Shown here: piece by piece, positions 26,670-35,776 of the stretch
Layout of the letters: each line of letters begins with the position of its first letter
Numbering within the stretch: the first letter of the stretch is position 1
Assembly: GCF_004349195.1 (NCBI RefSeq)
Contig: NZ_SMLG01000001.1
Coordinates: 1 to 64,000, forward strand
Direction: 5' to 3'
Origin: Flavobacterium rhamnosiphilum
GTDB taxonomy: Bacteria > Bacteroidota > Bacteroidia > Flavobacteriales > Flavobacteriaceae
DNA: 64,000 nucleotides
Position numbers and translations under genes: made by a program
Notes under the pieces: model-generated
Told to the model about the DNA's origin: nothing
The model's database searches: none
Seen by the model: only the letters and a program-made list of their open reading frames with translations

Positions 26670-27527
26670 CTATTTTTTTGGGAGTTTTCCGAAAAATTGT
26701 TCCGCATTTTTATAAAATATTTTTTCCTTTTGTTCAGAAGATAAGAAATCAAGTTTATTTACAGACTCTATCACTTGTTTGATATCTCCATTATCAGATC
26801 CAAACATCAATCTGTTCTCCAAACCGGCATCTATTAATCTTTTCATTGTGGTGTAAAAATCTTTGTAAGGGATATTGTCTGGATTTGCAATAACAGAAAT
26901 ATCTGTGTATACATTCCAATAAACGCTCATAATACCAACTGTTTCCTCGATAAAAGGATAGCCAGAATGCATAATCCAAATTTTTAATTTCGGAAATTTC
27001 AGTATTAAATCTTCCATTAAGATTGGGCTACCTAAACCCACTCGAAAATTAGGGCATCCATGATTTGGACCTGCTAAACCTGTATGAATGCCAACTGGCA
27101 GATTGTATTTTTCTGCTAACGCATAATAAGGATATAACAATTTATCCGATGGTGAAATCCCATAATACTGGCTTAATACCTCCCCTATAAAATCAATTTT
27201 ACCATCATTAATTTGCTGTTCTACCCATTTAATATCGGGGAATTCCTTTCCGTTTGAAAAGCAAAGTTGGTTACTGTATGGTACTTTCCCATTTGGACAT
27301 GGCAACATTAATCCATGCAATAATTCCATTTTGAATTTATTTCGATACGTATTTTGCAAATCCCATGAAGAACTGATTGCAGCTTTGTAAACACCTGAAG
27401 TTTCTAGTTGTTGCATTTGAATGTCAGGATTTGTCTCTCCATGGATATGTGTGTCAAACACTTTTTGAGAGTAAACAGTATAGGATCCAAAAAGAAATGT
27501 GATGAGAATTAGTATTAATTTTTTCAT
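26670..27527 (-). CDS. Exported amidohydrolase-family (Amidohydro_2) protein
   Basis: A 285-residue metal-dependent hydrolase with signal peptide MKKLILILITFLFGSYTVYSQ. The TIM-barrel metal site is visible: HxH in VFDTHIHGE, Glu in FIGEVLSQY, His in VGIHTGLAG, His in IWIMHSGYPF and Asp in LMFGSDNGD. Family members hydrolyse or decarboxylate small cyclic or amide substrates; the substrate is unknown. A periplasmic location is inferred from the signal peptide. The leader upstream (27540-27700) resembles a dispersed repeat. Confidence 0.85.
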   Translation of the reverse strand: MKKLILILITFLFGSYTVYSQKVFDTHIHGETNPDIQMQQLETSGVYKAAISSSWDLQNTYRNKFKMELLHGLMLPCPNGKVPYSNQLCFSNGKEFPDIKWVEQQINDGKIDFIGEVLSQYYGISPSDKLLYPYYALAEKYNLPVGIHTGLAGPNHGCPNFRVGLGSPILMEDLILKFPKLKIWIMHSGYPFIEETVGIMSVYWNVYTDISVIANPDNIPYKDFYTTMKRLIDAGLENRLMFGSDNGDIKQVIESVNKLDFLSSEQKEKIFYKNAEQFFGKLPKK

Positions 27528-27703
27528 GTAATTTCATTTTACTTTCGGTTTCACAATATTGTATTTTGGTTCGTATGCGCATTGCAGGCAATGTCCCCAT
27601 GCCTCTAACCGTTTGCAAGTTTGGAAAATGAGTGTTTTCGGCTAAACGAAAATACGATTTAAAACGATAATTCCACTGAATTTGCAAATGACTAGAGACC
27701 TGT

Positions 27704-27716
27704 GTTGTAGGAAGCC
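27704..27716 (+). repeat. Inverted repeat flanking small membrane-protein gene, left copy
   Basis: GTTGTAGGAAGCC, 9 bases from the 3' end of the 173-residue gene. Its inverted partner GGTTTCCTACAAC is at 28285-28297, with one mismatch in 13 bases. Confidence 0.65.
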
Positions 27717-27724
27717 CGAATTAT

Positions 27725-28246
27725 TTAATTCAGAAATTCTAAATCTAAATAATTTTTGTTTTTGTCTTTCAAATCTACGTATAGAATAGTTTCTCTTTTA
27801 ATAGCAAAATGCATTTTCAATTTTGTTGTATCCATATCTATGTGAAAGTTATAATTGATGAATTCACTTCTATAAGGAACTTTCATTTCAATCAAATTAT
27901 AGTTAATATCAACATGAGAAACTTCATCTTCATATTTTGATGTTTTTCTAACTTCTTGTCTCCAAGAATTTGAATTTATTTTAATGTTTTCAAGATTGAC
28001 AATTATTTTTTCACCGTATTTTTTTAGTTTCTGAATTTCTGCTTTCTTTTCCGTATCAAATTTTTTTTCTTTTAAGTTTAAAAGGAAAAACCAAACTAAA
28101 AATGGTAATAAAATTACAGTTCCAATTGCAACAAATAATAGATTTCCATCAATCCCTACATATAGAATTATGAATCCTAAAAAAAATATTCCTGCAAACA
28201 AACATCCAAATATTCCATTTAGTTTTTCTCTAACATTTATGTCCAT
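27725..28246 (-). CDS. Hypothetical membrane protein in a repeat-flanked unit
   Basis: A 173-residue protein I do not recognise. Two transmembrane helices at about residues 10-32 and 34-55 (FAGIFFLGFIILYVGIDG, then a hydrophobic stretch ending VWFFLLNL) are followed by a Lys/Glu-rich helix and a soluble beta-rich C-terminus of about 100 residues. Base composition is clearly more AT-rich than the neighbouring housekeeping genes. It is framed by 13-bp inverted repeats, which suggests an acquired cassette-like unit. Function unknown. Confidence 0.7.
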   Translation of the reverse strand: MDINVREKLNGIFGCLFAGIFFLGFIILYVGIDGNLLFVAIGTVILLPFLVWFFLLNLKEKKFDTEKKAEIQKLKKYGEKIIVNLENIKINSNSWRQEVRKTSKYEDEVSHVDINYNLIEMKVPYRSEFINYNFHIDMDTTKLKMHFAIKRETILYVDLKDKNKNYLDLEFLN

Positions 28247-28284
28247 ATTGTCAATTTATTTTTTTAGCGTTTTTTTCGTCAACT

Positions 28285-28297
28285 GGTTTCCTACAAC
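28285..28297 (-). repeat. Inverted repeat flanking small membrane-protein gene, right copy
   Basis: GGTTTCCTACAAC, partner of 27704-27716, located 38 bases upstream of the gene's start. Confidence 0.65.
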
Positions 28298-28512
28298 TGT
28301 AAATATACGCAAGTTTTAAAAATACAGCAACACTAAGATTTTGATTCTAAATTACTTAAAAATAAATAGATTCTCTAAAATAATTTTACAAACAAAGCTA
28401 TGACGAATGATTGCAGATTTTTGATTTCAGATGTGGAAATATGTAAACAAATCAATTCTTTCCGCGTGAAGGATAAAAGCAAGCTACCAAAGTAGCGCGG
28501 ATAGCCAGACCG

Positions 28513-28568
28513 CATTACAAAAAAGGGTCATCTCAACGGTTGCGCTGAGAAGACCCTTTTTTGTAATG
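28513..28568 (-). terminator. Large hairpin terminator of proC
   Basis: A 17-bp perfect outer stem (CATTACAAAAAAGGGTC / GACCCTTTTTTGTAATG) closing a loop that itself contains TCTCA / TGAGA pairing. It lies 20 bases after the proC stop. Confidence 0.75.
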
Positions 28569-28588
28569 GGGGCACGCCCAAAAGAGGC

Positions 28589-29365
28589 TTATCCCTTGAT
28601 TTGTTTCAATGACGTTTTGATTCCTCGTATCAAGGACGAACTGAATCCGTGCATTTCCATTTCGTTCAATCCGGCTATGGTGCAGCCTTGTGGTGTGGTG
28701 ACACGGTCAATTAATTGTTCCGGATGTACTTTTTCTTCCAGCAGCATTTCGGCAGCGCCTTTTACGGTTTGTGCAGAGATGGCTAATGCGGTTTGCCAGT
28801 CAAATCCTATTTCGATTCCGGCTTGCATTGAAGCCCGAATGTAACGTAACGCAAAAGCGGTTCCGCTGGCCGCAAGAACGGTTGCTGCATCCATCAATTT
28901 TTCGTCAATAATAGGAGCAGTTCCCAAACTCTGAAAAAGAGAAACTATGTCTTGCGCCTTCTCTTTATCTTTTTCGTGAAACGCAATACAGGTGGCTGAT
29001 GCGCCAAACTGTGCCGCAATATTGGGCATGATTCGGATCGCACTATTAGAAGTACCGATTTTGTTTTGTAAATTTTCTATGGACAATCCACTCACTGCCG
29101 AAGCGATGATTTTATTGGAAATCACAGGAAGGATTTCGGCTAAAACGGTATCTACTTGGTATGGTTTTATGGTCAAAATAATGACATCGGCTTCCTGAAT
29201 CTGATGGATGTTATTAGTGGAAACTGTAGCGCCCAATTTTTCAAGATACAGAATACTGGATGTGTTTCTTCGGGTTATGGTAACCTGGTTTTCTGGTGAA
29301 AATTTTGATAGTCCTAATGCGATAGAAACGCCTAAGTTTCCTCCGCCAATGATGTGTACTTTCAT
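28589..29365 (-). CDS. proC: Pyrroline-5-carboxylate reductase
   Basis: Reduces pyrroline-5-carboxylate to proline with NAD(P)H, the last step of proline synthesis, in the cytoplasm. It has 258 residues, the short end of the family range. The N-terminal Rossmann motif VHIIGGGNLGVSIALGL is intact, and the C-terminal dimerisation region includes DAATVLAASGTAFALRYI and RVTTPQGCTIAGLNEME, close to the family signature TSPGGTTIAGL. Single gene, with its own leader carrying a CCCTCTCC hairpin. Confidence 0.95.
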   Translation of the reverse strand: MKVHIIGGGNLGVSIALGLSKFSPENQVTITRRNTSSILYLEKLGATVSTNNIHQIQEADVIILTIKPYQVDTVLAEILPVISNKIIASAVSGLSIENLQNKIGTSNSAIRIMPNIAAQFGASATCIAFHEKDKEKAQDIVSLFQSLGTAPIIDEKLMDAATVLAASGTAFALRYIRASMQAGIEIGFDWQTALAISAQTVKGAAEMLLEEKVHPEQLIDRVTTPQGCTIAGLNEMEMHGFSSSLIRGIKTSLKQIKG

Positions 29366-29391
29366 GCTGGTTGTGGTTTTCCTCTCCCCGA

Positions 29392-29410
29392 CCCTCTCCG
29401 AAGGAGAGGG
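29392..29410. repeat. CCCTCTCC hairpin in proC leader
   Basis: CCCTCTCC-GAA-GGAGAGGG, a perfect 8-bp stem 27 bases upstream of the proC start. GC-rich in an AT-rich gap; it may be a dispersed repeat or a leader structure. Confidence 0.6.
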
Positions 29411-29604
29411 AGCCGATATGGAAAAGTGTTAGTTTTTATTATATATTTTAGATTCTTTTAAAAATATTTGAATCCAATTTGCTTTCAATTATTTTCGTCT
29501 ATTCTTTTATTTCTGTTCCGTTTTACTTCACAAAAATTAAATAACGTTTTAAAATTTTGCACTTACAATTTCTATACTCTTTGTTCTATACTCTTGTTTC
29601 TTTC

Positions 29605-30957
29605 TTAAAATCCCAAAATCATTTTTGCTATCGAAAAATAAATCAGAATTCCGCAAATATCATTACTGGTAGTGATAAATGGTCCGGTTGCCAAAGCGGG
29701 GTCGATACCAAATTTATCCAGCAATAACGGAATAAAAGTCCCTATTAACGAGGCAATAATAATTACAGAAACCAATGCTATAGTGACAATAATTCCAATG
29801 ATGAATTCGACATTCAACAGAAAATGACTTCCTAAAAATAATATTGTCGCCAGAATGACTCCGTTTAATAAACTCAGGGACACTTCCTTGACCAATCTAT
29901 TAAACAAGGATCCGCTCAACGTATTGTTAGCCAAACCTTGCACAATAATCGCCGATGATTGCACCCCAACATTTCCTGCCATTGCGGCAATAAGTGGCGT
30001 AAAAAAGAACAAATTGCCATGTTCCAGCATCGCGCCTTCAAATAATCCCAGTACTTTTACGGAGATAAAACCACCTAAAAGAGCCAAAACTAACCAAGGT
30101 AATCGTGCTTTTGTATGTTCAAATATGCTGTCATCTGCTTCAACATCCTGCGAGATACCTGCTGCCAACTGGTAATCCTCATCGGCTTCATCCTTGATTA
30201 CATCTACAATGTCATCAATGGTGATTCTTCCTACTAATCGTCCCATTTCGTCTACGACAGGAATGGCTTCTAAATCGTATTTTTGCATGATTCGTGCCAC
30301 CTCAACATCTTCGGTATCTACTTTAACTGAGTTTAGTTTTCGGATGTAAACATCACTTACCGGTGTTCTGGAAGAAGTGGTCAATAAATCCTTGAGGGAC
30401 AAACGTCCTTTCAATCGGTCTTCATCATCCACCACATAAATAGAATGGACTCTGGAGATATTTTCGGCCTGAATGCGCATTTCTTTTACACACGTTAGCA
30501 CATTCCAATTTTCGTTGACTTTAACCAATTCCTTATGCATGATTCCACCTGCGGTATCTTCGTCATAACGCAATAAGTCAACAATATCTTTAGCGTGCTC
30601 AACATCCTGAAGCTCTGATATTACTTCGGCTTTCAAATCTTGTGAAAGCTCCGCAATAATATCAGCTGCATCATTCGTTTCCAGCTCATCTAATTCTTCC
30701 GCAATCTCTTTTGCCGAAAGCCTGCTTAATATATTCTCCCGCAAATCATCTTCCAATTCCAGAAGAATTTCGGCGGTTTTTTCACTGTCTAATACTTTAA
30801 AAATATAGGTCGCTTCATTAAAATCAAGCTCATCCAGAATTTCAGCAATATCAGCATGGTGCATATCATTCAATAACACTCCCAGTTGCTGGTCGTCTTT
30901 ACTTTGAATGAGTTGCTCTAATTCCTGAATTAATTCTTTGCTGATTTTAAACTCCAT
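29605..30957 (-). CDS. mgtE: Magnesium transporter MgtE
   Basis: A 450-residue inner-membrane Mg2+ channel. Domains in order: N-terminal superhelical N domain (1-125, with repeats such as [19 protein letters not shown]), tandem CBS domains (about 130-255, with [21 protein letters not shown]), the plug helix and five transmembrane helices (about 280-450, including the pore segment [18 protein letters not shown]). Mg2+ sensing in the N and CBS domains gates the pore. Its first 11 bases overlap the end of rsmA, so the two are co-translated. Confidence 0.96.
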   Translation of the reverse strand: MEFKISKELIQELEQLIQSKDDQQLGVLLNDMHHADIAEILDELDFNEATYIFKVLDSEKTAEILLELEDDLRENILSRLSAKEIAEELDELETNDAADIIAELSQDLKAEVISELQDVEHAKDIVDLLRYDEDTAGGIMHKELVKVNENWNVLTCVKEMRIQAENISRVHSIYVVDDEDRLKGRLSLKDLLTTSSRTPVSDVYIRKLNSVKVDTEDVEVARIMQKYDLEAIPVVDEMGRLVGRITIDDIVDVIKDEADEDYQLAAGISQDVEADDSIFEHTKARLPWLVLALLGGFISVKVLGLFEGAMLEHGNLFFFTPLIAAMAGNVGVQSSAIIVQGLANNTLSGSLFNRLVKEVSLSLLNGVILATILFLGSHFLLNVEFIIGIIVTIALVSVIIIASLIGTFIPLLLDKFGIDPALATGPFITTSNDICGILIYFSIAKMILGF

Positions 30958-31726
30958 CGGCTTCTATTTTTTGGGTGAGTGCTATGAACTGTTCTACATT
31001 TAATTGCTCTGGTCGAAGGTTGAAAATTTCATCTTCTCTCAAACTATCCGACAAATTTAAGGTTTTTAAACTATTTCGTAACGTTTTACGTCGTTGTTGA
31101 AAAGCCGTTTTCACTACCGTAAAAAACAATTTTTCGCCGCAAGGCAAACTGTAATCTTTCTTCCTGCGCAAACGTAAAACTCCTGATTTCACCTTTGGTG
31201 GCGGAATAAAAACATTTTCATCTACCGTAAATAAATATTCGGCATCATAAAAAGCCTGAACTAAAACCGATAGGATTCCATAGGCTTTTGTCCCTTTTTT
31301 TTCACAAATACGTTGCGCCACTTCTTTCTGGAACATTCCTGCAAATTCCGGAATCTGATCGCGGTATTCCAAGGCTCGAAATACGATTTGTGTCGAAATA
31401 TTATACGGGAAATTCCCAATTATAGCGAATTGCTTCCCTTCGAAAATTTCGTTGATATTGTATTTCAAGAAATCTTTTGAAATGATTCTATCTTTTAATT
31501 TTGGATAATTTTGGTCCAAATACGTCACTGATTCCGTATCGATTTCAATAACGTACGTGTTCACCGGTTTATCCAACAAATATTTTGTCAAAACTCCCAT
31601 TCCCGGGCCTATCTCCAGTACATCATCATATCCTTCTAAGTTCAACGTGTCGGCAATGTCTTTTGCGATGCTTTCGTCTTTAAGAAAGTGCTGTCCGAGG
31701 TGTTTTTTGGCTGTTACTTTTTCCAT
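30947..31726 (-). CDS. rsmA: 16S rRNA (adenine1518-N6/adenine1519-N6)-dimethyltransferase
   Basis: Dimethylates two adjacent adenines in the 3' terminal helix of 16S rRNA during small-subunit maturation. 259 residues from ATG 31726 ([15 protein letters not shown]). An upstream in-frame ATG at 31759 would add an 11-residue Cys/Arg leader translated from a dispersed repeat, so it was rejected. SAM-binding motif [16 protein letters not shown] and catalytic NFPYNIST (NLPY-like motif IV) are intact. Overlaps mgtE by 11 bases. Confidence 0.97.
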   Translation of the reverse strand: MEKVTAKKHLGQHFLKDESIAKDIADTLNLEGYDDVLEIGPGMGVLTKYLLDKPVNTYVIEIDTESVTYLDQNYPKLKDRIISKDFLKYNINEIFEGKQFAIIGNFPYNISTQIVFRALEYRDQIPEFAGMFQKEVAQRICEKKGTKAYGILSVLVQAFYDAEYLFTVDENVFIPPPKVKSGVLRLRRKKDYSLPCGEKLFFTVVKTAFQQRRKTLRNSLKTLNLSDSLREDEIFNLRPEQLNVEQFIALTQKIEADGV

Positions 31727-31739
31727 GTTTTTTGTTTTG

Positions 31740-31810
31740 CCACGAAGGCACTGAGGCACAAAGTGTTTTTATATTTTTGTTTTGCCACTAAGGTGCAAAG
31801 ACACAAAGCG
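31740..31810. repeat. Two degenerate tandem CCACTAAGGCACAAAG-type repeats
   Basis: GCCACGAAGGCACTGAGGCA near 31739 and GCCACTAAGGTGCAAAGACA near 31782 share the pattern GCCACxAAGGxxC..AxGCACAAAG, each followed by a TTTTATATTTTT-like stretch. A related, inexact copy (CACCAAGGTTCGCAAAGGC) is at about 36880. Upstream of rsmA. Confidence 0.6.
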
Positions 31811-31831
31811 TATTTATATTTTCTTTAAATC

Positions 31832-31854
31832 GGAGGTCGCAAATTGCGACCTCC
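31832..31854. repeat. GGAGGTCGCAAATTGCGACCTCC palindrome family member
   Basis: An 11-bp perfect inverted repeat around a single A. A decayed copy (AAGTCGCAAATTACAACTT) follows at 31881-31899. Same core type as the palindromes at 52850-52958, with G-C in place of A-T at one pair. Confidence 0.7.
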
Positions 31855-31937
31855 AATTATATTATTTTCAATCCAACTTCAAGTCGCAAATTACAACTTC
31901 AAGATTCGTAGATTTCTAACTGAACACTGAACACTTT

Positions 31938-32249
31938 TTAATAATCTGCAATCAACTCTAATTCTGTTCTAAAAGCAAGCATTTTGTCTCCAAACAATTT
32001 CAATCCTTCTTCACGAAAAGCGGGTGCATCTTCCTGGTAATATTTCTCCAAAGTTTCTTTGCTGTCCGTTGCATATTGAACCGAATAGGTTACTCCGCCC
32101 ATTTCTTCTTCAATTAAAACCCGTACCATTCTAGCCGAAGAGAATTTCCCTGTAGCCAAAATTTCAGGAATATGTTTGTATTGCATCCAAATCATCCATT
32201 GATCGTGAACGCTTTCATGTATGTTTGTGGTAACGTTGTATAATATCAT
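31938..32249 (-). CDS. DUF4286 family protein
   Basis: A 103-residue soluble protein. The start MILYNVTTNIHESVHDQWMI and the ending pattern FGDKMLAFRTELELI match the DUF4286 family, a ferredoxin-like fold resembling dimeric alpha-beta barrel proteins. Function unknown. Lies between rsmA and the TPR gene, same strand. Confidence 0.85.
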   Translation of the reverse strand: MILYNVTTNIHESVHDQWMIWMQYKHIPEILATGKFSSARMVRVLIEEEMGGVTYSVQYATDSKETLEKYYQEDAPAFREEGLKLFGDKMLAFRTELELIADY

Positions 32250-32372
32250 TATTTAAAAGTATTAAGATTAGAGAATTAAGTATTAAGACTTTAAAGAAAT
32301 TATCTGTTCTATTCTCCAGATTCTATTTGTAATCGTGTTTTGCATTTTGAAATTGACATTGATATTGCCATT

Positions 32373-34148
32373 TTACAAATTAGTATCTCCTCGCAATTGC
32401 CTGAATTTCTTCCTTGCTTCCACAAAATAAATACTGTCCTGATGATTGAACAATACCTTTTCATATAATGGTTTCGCTTTTTCAGGTAGCGATTGCTTGT
32501 TATAAATTTCTGCCGAAAAATACAACGCTTCGTCGATGTAAATTCCGTCGCTATGCTGATCCATAATCGTTTGGTATTGGCTTAAAGCCAAAGCAAAATC
32601 GCCTTTCTTTTCATATATTTTCCCTAATCGCAACAAGGTCACGGCTTCTATTTCTTGTCCTTTATAGTTTTTCAAAATCGTCTGAAACTGCGTTACCGCT
32701 TCCTGATTCCTGTTTTGATACAACAGATAATCTCCTTTGGCAAATTGTTTCAAAGCCGTTTGTGTCGAATCGGCTACGGTATTGTCATTAATTAACAGAA
32801 AATATTCCAAAGCGTCATTCGCAATCAACTGCGCATTGGCTGATTTCAATTCCTTGAATTGTTTCAAAGCCCACGCAAAATCAGTTTTGAAATAACTGGT
32901 TTTTGCGGCTTTCAAACTGGCTTCATGTGCCATTACATCATTCTTCAAATCCAATTCAATCTGCGAATAATAGATTAAAGCCTGGTTGAATTTTTCTTCA
33001 TACAGCAAAATATCTGCCAGTTCCATTTTGGCATTAGCCACTTCATAATCATTCAATTGCAATTCCAGCGCTCTCTTGACTATTGCCTTTCCTTCCTCCG
33101 GTTTTTTTAAATTAAAAGCCGTAAAATGTGCCTGAATCAGCTGCAAAGATAAGGTAAAAGGACTTATTTCAAATTGCTTCAACAAACCGTCTAATTCTGT
33201 GCTGATGGCTGCAAAGTCATTTTCGGACGCTTTTTCAATTTTCATGGTTACCAAATAAGAATTCGCTTGGATAAGCAATTCTAAATCTTGTGTGTTTTCC
33301 AATACAAAGCCCAAAATTTCCTTAGCCGCTTCCTGATTCTCTTCTTCAATAGCCAGTTGCCCTAAATTCACAATATTGGCAAGCGATTCCGGATTGCGTT
33401 TATAAATGGCTTTTTCCTGAATAAAAGCTTTTCCGAACTCTTTTTGCTGCACATAAAACCAACTCAAATAATGATTCCAAAAGAGATCTTGATTTTTTTG
33501 GGTTCTTAGAATTAATGCTTTGCGTAATATTTCATTGAAGTTTGCGTCACCTTCGTCTACCATAAAACGAACCAGTTGATTTTGGATTCTAATGGAGTTC
33601 TGAGGATTCGCAAACGCTTCGTCCAGAAAAGTGGAAATCATCATTTCCATATTAGACAATTGACCGTAAAGCAATCCTATTTGATAATTGAAATTAAAAT
33701 TCGGTTCCAATTCTGTAGCGGTTTGATACGATTTCAGCGCGTATTCAAGCAACACTTTTTTCTCAAAAGCGTTTGAAATTCCGTAGACTTCATTTGGATT
33801 TTTTTTGATTCGATCTAAAGCCTGATCGTAGTAAATCTTGGCCTTGGCATCATTTTTTTGCAACTGAAAATTATACCCTAATTCCACCAGAAGATTCCCT
33901 TGATTGTACTTGTCAAATCTTTCTTGAATGGCTTTTTCGGCACTTTCAAACTGTTGTAATTGCTGAGAACAATCTATTATTCTTAAAAAATACTGTGAAT
34001 TTAATGGAATATCTTGCAGTAACTCTTCGTAGCTGATTTTTGCTTTTTCAAAATCACCTTTGTCATAATAATACTGCGCTAATTGTTCGTTTTGCGAAAA
34101 ACAAATCAATGAAAAAAACAGGGTAATATATAGAAAGAGTTTTTTCAT
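32373..34148 (-). CDS. Exported tetratricopeptide-repeat protein
   Basis: 591 residues from ATG 34148, which starts the signal peptide MKKLFLYITLFFSLICFSQ; the in-frame ATG at 34175 would put nine residues before it. The rest is a solenoid of TPR-type helix pairs (AQYYYDKGDFEKAKISYEEL, and the last repeats LRLGKIYEKKGDFALALSQY and SAEIYNKQSLPEKAKPLYEK). Likely periplasmic scaffold, comparable in shape to BamD-like or gliding-associated TPR proteins, but no specific family is recognised. Immediately downstream of serS on the same strand (about 120-base gap). Confidence 0.85.
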   Translation of the reverse strand: MKKLFLYITLFFSLICFSQNEQLAQYYYDKGDFEKAKISYEELLQDIPLNSQYFLRIIDCSQQLQQFESAEKAIQERFDKYNQGNLLVELGYNFQLQKNDAKAKIYYDQALDRIKKNPNEVYGISNAFEKKVLLEYALKSYQTATELEPNFNFNYQIGLLYGQLSNMEMMISTFLDEAFANPQNSIRIQNQLVRFMVDEGDANFNEILRKALILRTQKNQDLFWNHYLSWFYVQQKEFGKAFIQEKAIYKRNPESLANIVNLGQLAIEEENQEAAKEILGFVLENTQDLELLIQANSYLVTMKIEKASENDFAAISTELDGLLKQFEISPFTLSLQLIQAHFTAFNLKKPEEGKAIVKRALELQLNDYEVANAKMELADILLYEEKFNQALIYYSQIELDLKNDVMAHEASLKAAKTSYFKTDFAWALKQFKELKSANAQLIANDALEYFLLINDNTVADSTQTALKQFAKGDYLLYQNRNQEAVTQFQTILKNYKGQEIEAVTLLRLGKIYEKKGDFALALSQYQTIMDQHSDGIYIDEALYFSAEIYNKQSLPEKAKPLYEKVLFNHQDSIYFVEARKKFRQLRGDTNL

Positions 34149-34270
34149 TGTTTTAATTGCAATTTGTTTCGTCAAACATCTCTTTTTTAAACATATAAAT
34201 CATATAAGACTTGCATCATCTCCATTTTAGAATTTTGCAAAAAACTTATATGACTTATATGTTAAAATTT

Positions 34271-35542
34271 TTAGTTTATAATATCAAACCCGCAATACGG
34301 ACGCAAAACCTCAGGAATTACAATTCCTTCCGGAGTTTGGTAATTTTCTAAAATTCCTGCCAAAACTCTTGGCAAAGCCAATGCACTTCCGTTTAAGGTG
34401 TGAGCCAATTGGTTTTTTCCGTCTTTGTCTTTGAAACGCAATTTCAAACGATTGGCTTGAAAAGTCTCAAAATTAGAAACCGAACTGATTTCTAACCAAC
34501 GATCTTGCGCCGTAGAAAACACTTCGAAATCATACGTCAGAGCCGACGTGAATCCCATATCGCCGCCACAAAGTCGCAATATTCGGTATGGTAATTTCAA
34601 TTCCTGCAATATATTTTTAACGTGTTCCACCATTCCGTCCAAAGCTTCGTATGATTTATCAGGATGTTCTACACGAACGATTTCTACTTTGTCAAATTGA
34701 TGCAAACGGTTCAATCCACGAACGTGTGCGCCATAAGAACCTGCTTCTCTACGGAAACATGGTGTATAGGCCGTTGTTAAAACGGGTAATTCATTTTCGT
34801 TTAAGATTACATCTCTAAACAAATTCGTTACCGGAACCTCAGCCGTTGGAATTAAATATAAATCATCGGTTTTATCATGGTACATTTGCCCTTCTTTGTC
34901 CGGCAATTGTCCCGTTCCATAAGCAGATGCTTCATTTACCATGTGCGGCACCTGAACTTCATTGTACCCTGCAGCCGTATTTTTATCCAAGAAATAATTG
35001 ATCAAGGCGCGTTGTAATCGTGCTCCTTTTCCTTTATACACCGGAAATCCTGCGCCTGTGATTTTTACTCCAAGTTCAAAATCGATGATGTCGTATTTTT
35101 TTACTAATTCCCAATGCGGTTGCGCTCCTTCATGCAAAACTGGAATCTCCCCTTCTTCAAAAACGTTTAGGTTTTCCTCTGGTGTTTTTCCAACAGGAAC
35201 AATATCAGCAGGAAGATTGGGTAACGTATATAATTTTTCTAAAAGTTCTGCGGCAAGCGCATCAGCCGTTTCCGCTAAAGCTTTGCTTTTCTCTTTGTTT
35301 AAAACGGTTTTTTCTTTTAGAATTGCGGCTTTCGCTTTCTCTCCGCCTTTCATCAATTCGCCAATGTCTTTGGATAATTTATTAGATTCGGATAAAATTC
35401 CGTCTAACTCCACTTGCGTAGCGCGACGTTTTTCGTCCAGTTGTACCACTTCTTCAACAACACTTGTAGCATCGATGTTTCTCTTTGCCAAAGCGGTGAT
35501 TACTTTTTCTTGATTCTCTCTAATAAATGCGATTTGTAACAT
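34271..35542 (-). CDS. serS: Seryl-tRNA synthetase
   Basis: Charges tRNA-Ser; 423 residues, normal length. The N-terminal antiparallel coiled-coil tRNA-binding arm (about 30-105) is Lys/Glu-rich. Class II motifs are present: motif 2 PCFRREAGSYGAHVRGLNRLHQF and motif 3 LNGSALALPRVLAGILENYQ. Ends PYCGFDIIN. Preceded by a TAnnTTTG -7 element. Confidence 0.98.
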   Translation of the reverse strand: MLQIAFIRENQEKVITALAKRNIDATSVVEEVVQLDEKRRATQVELDGILSESNKLSKDIGELMKGGEKAKAAILKEKTVLNKEKSKALAETADALAAELLEKLYTLPNLPADIVPVGKTPEENLNVFEEGEIPVLHEGAQPHWELVKKYDIIDFELGVKITGAGFPVYKGKGARLQRALINYFLDKNTAAGYNEVQVPHMVNEASAYGTGQLPDKEGQMYHDKTDDLYLIPTAEVPVTNLFRDVILNENELPVLTTAYTPCFRREAGSYGAHVRGLNRLHQFDKVEIVRVEHPDKSYEALDGMVEHVKNILQELKLPYRILRLCGGDMGFTSALTYDFEVFSTAQDRWLEISSVSNFETFQANRLKLRFKDKDGKNQLAHTLNGSALALPRVLAGILENYQTPEGIVIPEVLRPYCGFDIIN

Positions 35543-35582
35543 AGCTTGATTTTTTTAACGCTAACTTTTATAATAATGGAAG

Positions 35583-35590
35583 CAAATTTA
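35583..35590 (-). promoter_or_regulatory. -7 element of serS
   Basis: TAAATTTG on the minus strand, 41 bases upstream of the serS ATG. No -33 TTG seen. Confidence 0.5.
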
Positions 35591-35776
35591 AGGAAATGTT
35601 TGATAGAAATGAGGGAAAGTTTGTCCAAAAGTCGCAAGTCTTAATGTCTTAAAGTCAAATGCACCGATTATTGCCCGATTATTATTGCATGTGATTTACA
35701 ATCAATAGAATAAAGTCAGTAACCAACTAAACGCATTAAGAATGAGACTTTAAAACTTGCGACTTTTGACTTTAGA

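Larger units (their letters stand above)
28247..28588. other. Intergenic region with repeat end and proC terminator hairpin
   Basis: Holds the right inverted repeat (28285-28297), then AT-rich sequence, then a GC-rich block from about 28466: GCGTGAAGGATAAAAGC, a small GCTACCAAAGTAGC hairpin, GCGGATAGCC, and the large hairpin at 28513-28568. The GCGGATAGC text resembles the right flank of the covarying repeats. No gene. Confidence 0.55.

Noticed and set aside
27454..27687. 77-residue minus-strand frame in the leader of the amidohydrolase gene
   Set aside because: It overlaps the amidohydrolase start in another frame, and its middle part is simply a translation of repeat-like leader sequence.
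34998..35513. 171-residue plus-strand frame opposite serS
   Set aside because: Antisense to a certain housekeeping gene; Ser/Phe-rich composition typical of the complement of Lys/Glu-rich coiled coil.
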